In this document: in pieces, positions 6,870-11,252 of the stretch
Position numbering within the stretch: the stretch's first letter is position 1
Layout: each line of letters begins with the position of its first letter
NCBI GenBank assembly: GCA_964531735.1
Contig: CAZHGD010000215.1
Location: forward strand, 1 to 11,252
Source: CAZHGD01 sp964531735
Lineage (GTDB): Bacteria > Armatimonadota > UBA10988
DNA length: 11,252 bases
Direction: 5' to 3'
Made by a program: the position numbers and the translations under genes
The notes under the pieces: model-generated
Database searches by the model: none
Told to the model about the DNA's origin: nothing
Seen by the model: only the letters and a program-made list of their open reading frames with translations

Positions 6870-6878
6870 AGTATAGCA
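6870..6878 (-). promoter_or_regulatory. Extended -10 promoter of the STN/pilin cluster
   Basis: On the minus strand TGC precedes TATACT (6875-6870), making an extended -10 element. The -35 region (around 6899-6894, CTGCGC) is poor, as is common with extended -10 promoters. Transcription would start near 6863 and give a leader of about 39 nt to the ATG at 6824, with the GGAGA binding site inside it. Confidence 0.5.
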
Positions 6879-6914
6879 GTTCTACCCCAGCCGGCGCAGG
6901 TCTATGCCGGTCCG

Positions 6915-6944
6915 TTGACGCTGCCGAACCGCCGATGCTATAGT
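6915..6944 (+). promoter_or_regulatory. Sigma70-type promoter of the sbcD-like gene
   Basis: TTGACG (6915-6920) and TATAGT (6939-6944) are spaced 18 bp apart and each match the housekeeping consensus at 5 of 6 positions. A start near 6951 leaves a leader of only about 24 nt before the ATG at 6975. The site diverges from the extended -10 promoter of the minus-strand cluster about 60 bp away. Confidence 0.65.
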
Positions 6945-6974
6945 GCCGGCACCGAACCGCAGCCAGTACAGCCC

Positions 6975-8234
6975 ATGCGCCTGCTCCACTTCGCCGACAC
7001 GCACATCGGCACCGAAACCTACGGCCGGATCGATGCCGCCACCGGCCGCCATACCCGCCTGCAGGACTTCGCGCGCAGCCTCGACCAGGCGGTCGACGTG
7101 GCCCTCGACGCCGGCGTCGATGCGGCCCTGTTCGCCGGCGACGCCTACCGCACCAGCCATCCCAGTCCGACGCACCAGCAGGTCTTCGCCGCAGCCATCA
7201 ACCGCCTGGCCAGCGCCGGCGTGCCGGTGGTGATGGTGGTGGGCAACCACGACCAGCCGGTGGCTCACGGCCGCGCCAATGCGCTCGACATCTTCGGCAC
7301 GCTGGCCTCCGAACGGGTCACCGTGGCGCACCGGCCGGCGCTGCTGACGGTGGCCACGCGCTCGGGCCCGTTGCAGGTGGCTTGCCTGCCCTGGCCCACC
7401 GGCAGCCTGCTCCGCTCGCGCGACGACGCCGTCGACTGGACCGACGAGCGCCTGCGGGCGGAGTTGGTCGCGGCCGGTGAGGCCGCCATCGACCAGTTGG
7501 CCGGCCAACTCGATCCGGCGGTACCGGGGGTTCTGCTGGCCCATGTGCTGGCCGCCGACGCCGTGTTCAGCGGGTCGGAGAAGAGCGTGCTGGTGGCCGG
7601 CGACCCTGCCCTGCCGTTGGGCGCCCTGGCCGATCGGCGCTTCGACTACGTGGCGCTGGGGCATCTGCACCGCCATCAGGTGCTGGCGCCCGAGCGGCAG
7701 CCGGCCGTCGTCTACGCCGGCAGCATCGACCGGCTGGACTTCGGCGAGGCCGGCGACGTCAAGGGGGTCTGCCTGGTCGACATCGGTGACGGCGGCGAGC
7801 CGGCCGCGCGCACCACCACCTGGCGCCACCACGGACTGTCGGTGCGGCCGTTCATCTCGCTGAACCTCGACGCACCGGCTGACGCGGAGCTGACCGGGTG
7901 GCTGGCCGGACGCCTGGCCGCCGCCGAGTTGGCCGAGGCCGTGGTGCGCGTGCGCTACACCTGCACCGACGAGCAGTATGACAGCCTCAACCTGAGCGAC
8001 CTGCGCCCGGCGCTGGAGCCCGCATTTCTGGTGGCCGGGCTGGTCCGCGACCGGCCCGAGCCGCTACGGCGCCCCCGCGCCGAGGTCACCGAGCACCACC
8101 GGCTCGACGACGCCTTGTCGGCCTACCTCGACACGCGCCCGGAGCTGGCCGGTTGGCGCGGCGAGCTGCTGAGCGCGGCCGCCGAACTCGAGCGCGAGAT
8201 CGACGCTCTGGCCGACGACGCGCCGAGCACCTGA
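6975..8234 (+). CDS. sbcD: SbcD/Mre11-like DNA repair exonuclease subunit
   Basis: This is a metallophosphoesterase of the SbcD/Mre11 family, which with SbcC/Rad50 trims DNA ends and hairpins in the cytoplasm using two metal ions. The 419-residue product shows the phosphoesterase motifs in order: FADTH (D8, H10), AGD (D56), GNHD (N91, H92), LLAH (H190) and GHLH (H230, H232). The segment YAGSIDRLDFGE (247-258) is characteristic of SbcD rather than general phosphoesterases. The capping region follows to about residue 390. Motif II reads GDAYRT instead of the common GDLFD. The ATG at 6975 fits the conserved N-terminus MRLLHFADTH; the frame is open far upstream but that part is antisense to the STN gene. 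No clear ribosome binding site is seen on the short leader. The SbcC ATPase partner is not in the window. The gene converges on the UVR-motif gene with 9 bp between stops. Confidence 0.92.
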   Translation: MRLLHFADTHIGTETYGRIDAATGRHTRLQDFARSLDQAVDVALDAGVDAALFAGDAYRTSHPSPTHQQVFAAAINRLASAGVPVVMVVGNHDQPVAHGRANALDIFGTLASERVTVAHRPALLTVATRSGPLQVACLPWPTGSLLRSRDDAVDWTDERLRAELVAAGEAAIDQLAGQLDPAVPGVLLAHVLAADAVFSGSEKSVLVAGDPALPLGALADRRFDYVALGHLHRHQVLAPERQPAVVYAGSIDRLDFGEAGDVKGVCLVDIGDGGEPAARTTTWRHHGLSVRPFISLNLDAPADAELTGWLAGRLAAAELAEAVVRVRYTCTDEQYDSLNLSDLRPALEPAFLVAGLVRDRPEPLRRPRAEVTEHHRLDDALSAYLDTRPELAGWRGELLSAAAELEREIDALADDAPST

Positions 8235-8243
8235 GCACCGACC

Positions 8244-9053
8244 TCAGGCGCTGGGCGACTCACCGCGGAGTTCGGCGAGCACATCGCGCAACTGCGCCGC
8301 ACGCTCGAACTCCTCGCTGGCGATGGCCGCGGCCAGTTGGGCCTCGAGTTGCAGCTCGTCGGTCACCGGTGCCGCCTCCGAGGCCATCTCGTTGCTGGCC
8401 AAGGCATGGCGCAGCAGACGCAGGCCACGCAGGTCCTCGGAGCTGTCGACCCACTCGGGCTGGTGGTAGTCATCGCGCAGCACTTGCTCGATGCGCGCAA
8501 TGCCGTCGTCCAGGGCCGCCACCGCCACCTCGACGTCCTGGCGCTCCAAAGCATCGAGCATGCGCGCCCGCGACCAATGCGCCAGCACGTAGACCCGGTA
8601 CTGTTCGCTGGCCAACCAGTCCTGCCGATCGGCCGCGTGCTCGCGCAGCAGGTCCATGATGGCCAGGTTGTGCTCGGCATCGGCGGCGGCGGCGGCGTAC
8701 TCGCCCAGGCGAAGCAACGCCAACCGGCGGTGGTAGTACTGCATCGCCTCGCGCTGCAACGCGGCGCAGTCGTCGTGGCTGAGCCGCTCGCGCTCGTCGG
8801 GCTCGCGCGGCGGCAGGTCCAGCCGGCTCTGGTGGTAGGCCAGCAGCGAGGTGTAGCCGTTCGGCGTGGCGCCGTCGGGACGGCCTTGCGTGCCCATCTC
8901 GAGCAGCCCCAGACTCAGCCGCACCTGGACCCGCGCCTCGCCGTTGAGGCCGGTCAACCGGCGCGCCACCAACTCCTCGCTGTGGTCATGGGGCCACGCC
9001 GCGAGCAGCTCGCCGATGTCGACGCTTGTCGCTCGACCAGGCACATCCATCAT
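8244..9053 (-). CDS. UvrB/UvrC-motif (UVR) helical protein
   Basis: The protein has 269 residues from the ATG at 9053, with AAGGA 7 nt upstream; GTG at 9059 is too close to that site. The C-terminus (residues 235-262, LEAQLAAAIASEEFERAAQLRDVLAEL region) is a UVR motif, the short helical hairpin through which UvrB and UvrC interact, also found in ClpC/McsA-type proteins. The N-terminus (VDIGELLAAWPHD, VQVRLSLGLLEM, GRPDG, YTSLLAYHQSRL) resembles a family annotated only as UVR-domain proteins in Planctomycetes/Armatimonadota-like bacteria. The middle (100-195) is helical, with a TPR-like look (YYHRRLALLRLGEYAAAAADAEHNL). It is cytoplasmic and has no nuclease or helicase motif, so it is probably an adaptor or scaffold. 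It lies 91 bp downstream of the small secreted protein gene on the same strand; that gap holds two short GC hairpins (9071-9083, 9098-9113) without a T-tract. Confidence 0.85.
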   Translation of the reverse strand: MMDVPGRATSVDIGELLAAWPHDHSEELVARRLTGLNGEARVQVRLSLGLLEMGTQGRPDGATPNGYTSLLAYHQSRLDLPPREPDERERLSHDDCAALQREAMQYYHRRLALLRLGEYAAAAADAEHNLAIMDLLREHAADRQDWLASEQYRVYVLAHWSRARMLDALERQDVEVAVAALDDGIARIEQVLRDDYHQPEWVDSSEDLRGLRLLRHALASNEMASEAAPVTDELQLEAQLAAAIASEEFERAAQLRDVLAELRGESPSA

Positions 9054-9144
9054 CCACACGTCCTTGCCGCCGGCCCACGGCCGTCACGGCAACACCGCCC
9101 GGCGACCGCCGGGTCAGCCGGAGCGACCGCCGCGGCCGGCCGGG

Positions 9145-9537
9145 CTACGAACGCGGCCAGGCCAAACCCTGGATGACCTGCGCCATGCCCGCCTTGATCT
9201 GCGCGCAGTCGGCCGGGCCGAACATGCTCCGCGCGTAACAACTGCTCAGGTTGCGCGTCAGGCTGTCGCGCCCGCCGCCAAGCGACAGGCCGAACGCCGA
9301 CGCGGCGCCGCCATCGCCCTTGGCTGTCTGACCCATCAGGCTGGACAGCTCAAAGCCGAGCTCCATCGACTGCTGCGCCGACTGATCAACCTTGATCTCC
9401 GGCGAGCACGCCGCGCCGCTGTTGCCGGCCCCCGACTTGCGCGGACAACTGCCCGCTTGCGCCGGCAGCGCGCTCAGCGCCAGCACCATCACCGCCACAA
9501 CCAGGCAGCCTCGCCAACGACCGGTGGTCCAGACCAT
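9145..9537 (-). CDS. Small secreted Cys-containing protein of unknown function
   Basis: The protein has 130 residues from the ATG at 9537, with GGAG 7 nt upstream, so the 7 extra codons of the longer frame (9558) are unlikely. Residues 1-28 form a signal peptide (Arg-containing start, hydrophobic VVAVMVLALSAL, cleavage after AQA). The mature part has four Cys (31, 44, 100, 111), enough for two disulfides, a Gly/Ser-rich middle (75-93) and a Cys-bounded C-terminal helix pair (CYARSMFGPADCAQIKAGMA). I recognise no family. It precedes the UVR gene on the same strand by 91 bp, but an exported protein and a cytoplasmic UVR protein have no obvious shared job. Being real is supported by the signal peptide and ribosome binding site rather than by homology. 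Confidence 0.7.
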   Translation of the reverse strand: MVWTTGRWRGCLVVAVMVLALSALPAQAGSCPRKSGAGNSGAACSPEIKVDQSAQQSMELGFELSSLMGQTAKGDGGAASAFGLSLGGGRDSLTRNLSSCYARSMFGPADCAQIKAGMAQVIQGLAWPRS

Positions 9538-9557
9538 CGTGCCACTCCTCACCGGCA

Positions 9558-9606
9558 ATCGGCCGATCGCCTGCGGCCGATCCCCGGCACCACTCCTGCT
9601 ATTCTA
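9558..9606 (-). promoter_or_regulatory. Candidate -10 and leader hairpin of the small secreted protein gene
   Basis: On the minus strand TAGAAT (9606-9601) could be a -10 box, though no good -35 is seen at the right spacing. The leader that would follow contains an 8-bp hairpin (9558-9565 with 9574-9581, 8-nt loop). AGGAGTGG occurs twice, at 9597-9590 and 9549-9542; the second copy includes the ribosome binding site. The evidence is suggestive only. Confidence 0.3.
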
Positions 9607-9738
9607 ACCGCCCGCTCGCGCCGAGGCTGCCGGTCCGACGTAACAAGAGCGCAAACCCAAGCTGACGCCGGGACGCCGCCGCCGCACCAAGATGCACTGT
9701 CACGGCCCTTGGCACCCGCAGGCCGGGAGTGATCGGAT

Positions 9739-10209
9739 ATGGCTGCCCTCACCTCGCTCGTCGTCGCTCTGGCGCTGCCGCTGCTCGTCGGCGTGTTCGG
9801 TGCCTTGGCCACCGCCCAGGGCGTGGCGACTTGGTACCAGACGCTCGCCAAGCCGGCGTGGACCCCGCCGGATTGGGTCTTCGGACCCGTGTGGACCGCC
9901 CTCTACCTGATCATGGGACTGGCCAGTTGGTGGGTCTACCGCGCCGGACCGTCGCCGGTCGTGCAGCAGGCCCTGCTGCTCTACGGCGTGCACCTGATGC
10001 TCAACCTGGCCTGGTCGGTGCTGTTCTTCGGCCTGCGCCGGCCCGATCTGGCCCTCGCCGACATCGCCGCGCTCTGGCTCGCGCTGCTGCTGACCATCCA
10101 GCGCTTCGCCGCGGTCCGGCCGGTGGCCGGCTGGTGCCTGCTGCCCCATCTGGCCTGGGTCACCTTCGCCGCGGCGCTGAACCTGGCCGTCTGGTGGCGC
10201 AACCGCTGA
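9739..10209 (+). CDS. tspO: TspO/MBR family tryptophan-rich sensory protein
   Basis: The 156-residue product is an integral membrane protein of the TspO/peripheral benzodiazepine receptor family, which binds porphyrins and is tied to tetrapyrrole and oxidative stress responses. Five membrane segments fit the sequence. The family signatures are clear: WYQTLAKPAWTPPDWVFGPV (residues 32-51), then W-T-ALYLIMG, LNLAWSVLFFGLRRP around 93-107 and LPHLAWVTFAAALN near 135-148, ending in WWRN. Length equals the usual 150-165 residues. GGGAG lies 9 nt before the ATG. No promoter was recognised in the 201-bp region shared with the divergent small secreted protein gene. The next gene starts 53 bp downstream on the same strand and may be cotranscribed. 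No haem or carotenoid genes are nearby to narrow the role. Confidence 0.96.
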   Translation: MAALTSLVVALALPLLVGVFGALATAQGVATWYQTLAKPAWTPPDWVFGPVWTALYLIMGLASWWVYRAGPSPVVQQALLLYGVHLMLNLAWSVLFFGLRRPDLALADIAALWLALLLTIQRFAAVRPVAGWCLLPHLAWVTFAAALNLAVWWRNR

Positions 10210-10262
10210 GGCGCGAGGAACCGGCCCGTCGTGCGCGAAACCAGCGGCGGAGACTGGCCGCC

Positions 10263-10754
10263 ATGATCGTCAAACCCTGCAACACCTACGCCGCGCGGCC
10301 CGCGGGCCAGCGGTTCTGGCAGCACGGCCCGTCGGCCTTCAAGATCTACTACGTCGACATCTACGGGCGCGAGCATCCGGAACGCTTCGAGTGGGCCCCG
10401 TGCGGGCTGGACCAGGCGGTGGTGCCGGCTGCTCTCGCCACCCTCGGCGTCGAGGGCGTCGGCTTCGTGATCGCCTTCCCGCACATCGTCAAGGTCTTCC
10501 GCTGGTCGCCACAGGCGGAGATTCTGCTGCTGGTCAAGGCGTTCAAGCCCGCCGACCTCAGCCCCATCTTGCTCGACCGCGACGAGGGCTACGTCGAGTT
10601 TGCCTGCCTGGCCGAAGCCCTCATCGCCGCCGACGAGTACCGCCTCTGGGCTGCCGCGACTTCGGTCGCCGGCTACCTGGCCCAGTGGAGTTCCTGGGCC
10701 GACACCCCGATTGTCGATCACGCCAAACTCCGCCGGTACTGGCCCGCGGCGTGA
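10263..10754 (+). CDS. Unrecognised 163-residue cytoplasmic protein downstream of tspO
   Basis: The ATG at 10263 is chosen because GGAGA lies 9 nt upstream; the same frame is open far upstream, but there it only shadows tspO. The product has no signal peptide or membrane segment. It looks like a compact alpha/beta protein: strands with aromatic residues (FKIYYVDIYG, residues 26-35; GVGFVIAFPHIVKVFRW, 65-81; AEILLLVKAF, 85-94), then helices (FACLAEALIAADEYRLWAAATS region, 113-134). It is rich in Trp and Tyr and ends with KLRRYW. I recognise no family or catalytic motif. High GC3 and the ribosome binding site support a real gene. It follows tspO by 53 bp on the same strand, so cotranscription is plausible, but a functional link is only inference. 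Confidence 0.75.
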   Translation: MIVKPCNTYAARPAGQRFWQHGPSAFKIYYVDIYGREHPERFEWAPCGLDQAVVPAALATLGVEGVGFVIAFPHIVKVFRWSPQAEILLLVKAFKPADLSPILLDRDEGYVEFACLAEALIAADEYRLWAAATSVAGYLAQWSSWADTPIVDHAKLRRYWPAA

Positions 10755-10971
10755 GTCGCGCCGGCCACTGTGACGCGGCCGACACCTCGCCGTAACGGCA
10801 TGTTCAGATTGGTCCGGTCACCGGCGACCGGCGCGCCGCCGTCCTCTAGGGGTAGAGAGTGACGAAGGCAGCGCCAAGTCGCTACACCCACACTCTCCCA
10901 TCGCAATCAGCAAGGCTACTTGAGCGCGAGTGGATAGGACAAAGACACTGTCCGGAGTGTGGAGAGAGACC
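10755..10971 (+). other. Intergenic leader region with mutually exclusive short pairings
   Basis: The 217 bp hold no gene that I can support. A 6-bp hairpin lies at 10814-10831 and a 5-bp hairpin (CTCTA/TAGAG) at 10844-10857. GAGAGTG (10855-10861) can pair with CACTCTC (10891-10897). CTCTCC inside that second element (10893-10898) is also complementary to GGAGAG (10961-10966), the ribosome binding site of the next gene. Two overlapping 5-bp pairs sit just upstream of that site (10937-10953, 10945-10960). No convincing promoter was found, so where a transcript would begin is unknown. Confidence 0.35.
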
Positions 10972-11252
10972 ATGAAAGCCAAGACTCTGGCGTTGCCGGT
11001 TGCCGGTCTGGTCGTGTGCCTGGCGAGTGGGGCACCGGCGGCGCCGGCGCGTGAGACCGACCGGCGGGATGACCGCCAGCGCACCACCGAGCGCGACACG
11101 AAGCGCCCGGAGCCGCCGCGCGACACGCGCCCCGACAACGGGCGCACACCGCAGCGCCCGAACGAGCACGCGCAGCCGCCGCGACCGACCCCGCGGCCGG
11201 ACGAGCACGCGCAGCCGCCGCGACCGACCCCGCGGCCCGATGAGCACAACCA
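10972..11252 (+). CDS. Exported proline-rich repeat protein, cut off by the window end
   Basis: The frame from ATG 10972 runs without a stop to the right edge, giving the first 93 residues of a longer protein. GGAG (10961-10964) lies 7 nt upstream. Residues 1-26 form a signal peptide (MKAKT start, hydrophobic LPVAGLVVCLASG, cleavage near APAAPA). The mature part is disordered and very rich in Arg, Pro, Asp, Glu and Thr (ETDRRDDRQRTTERDTKRPEPPRDTR...). From residue 62 it becomes a tandem repeat of 13 residues (RPDEHAQPPRPTP). Such a charged, proline-rich stretch is typical of a cell-wall or envelope spacer preceding a folded domain beyond the window. No family can be assigned from this part. 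Confidence 0.75.
   Translation, partial: MKAKTLALPVAGLVVCLASGAPAAPARETDRRDDRQRTTERDTKRPEPPRDTRPDNGRTPQRPNEHAQPPRPTPRPDEHAQPPRPTPRPDEHN
11155..11252 (+). repeat. 39-bp tandem repeat encoding a 13-residue Pro-rich unit
   Basis: Two full 39-bp units (11155-11193 and 11194-11232) and the start of a third (11233-) lie in frame. They differ at a few positions (AAC/GAC/GAT for Asn/Asp, CGC/CGG for Arg), and the third diverges after GAGCAC. The array may continue past the window, so copy number is unknown. Confidence 0.9.

Noticed and set aside
5976..6974. Upstream extension of the sbcD frame by 333 codons
   Set aside because: The extension is antisense to the STN gene and lies upstream of the TTGACG/TATAGT promoter; SbcD proteins begin at MRLLHFADTH.
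6882..7832. Minus-strand ORF of 316 codons opposite sbcD
   Set aside because: Gly/Ala/Val/Arg-rich shadow without motifs; the phosphoesterase motifs are on the plus strand.
9729..10262. Upstream extension of the 163-residue protein frame through tspO
   Set aside because: It is an out-of-frame shadow of tspO; the ATG at 10263 has its own GGAGA site.
10818..11249. Minus-strand ORFs with SSGRGVGRGG repeats
   Set aside because: They are the antisense reading of the 39-bp repeat in the exported proline-rich protein gene, which has a signal peptide and ribosome binding site.
11155..11252. CRISPR-like array
   Set aside because: The repeats are directly adjacent with no spacers and are in frame within a coding sequence.

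Overview
The window is GC-rich bacterial DNA with strong G/C bias at third codon positions, and most of it is coding. The best pointer to the host is the pseudopilin at 5410-5925. Its N-terminus (FTLIE followed by a hydrophobic helix ending near FPVFNKARE, then a CASNLKQLG stretch) and its C-terminal ADG motif are the style found in Armatimonadota and, more broadly, in Planctomycetes/Verrucomicrobia-like phyla. I infer an Armatimonadota-like bacterium with moderate confidence. No rRNA, tRNA, CRISPR array, insertion sequence or phage gene was seen.

Left part (1-2580): a large exported protein (152-2461, +) follows a small or partial ORF whose TGA stop overlaps its ATG. After the signal peptide come one or two Ig-like beta domains. 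The middle region has a pattern resembling the MACPF/perforin pore-forming fold, and the tail is Trp/Tyr-rich. A strong intrinsic terminator (2535-2577) closes this unit.

Next (2634-3615, +), argF (ornithine carbamoyltransferase) is a single-gene unit with its own sigma70-type promoter. Convergent to it is a minus-strand cluster (6824 down to 3515) that encodes only exported proteins: a two-STN-domain periplasmic protein, a type IV pilin-like pseudopilin, a protein with two carbohydrate-binding-like jelly rolls, and a proline-rich lipoprotein. The lipoprotein reading frame runs about 100 bp into the 3' end of argF on the opposite strand. The cluster looks like a small envelope or surface assembly unit of unknown purpose.

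Right part (6870-11252): a divergent promoter region separates that cluster from an SbcD/Mre11-like nuclease (6975-8234, +). The nuclease converges, with a 9-bp gap, on a minus-strand pair: a small Cys-containing secreted protein (9145-9537) and a UVR-motif protein (8244-9053). Then come tspO (9739-10209, +) and an unrecognised 163-residue protein (10263-10754, +). At the right edge an exported proline-rich protein with a 13-residue tandem repeat (from 10972) is cut off by the window end.

The items most worth following up are the MACPF-like domain in the large exported protein and the all-exported STN/pilin/jelly-roll/lipoprotein cluster.
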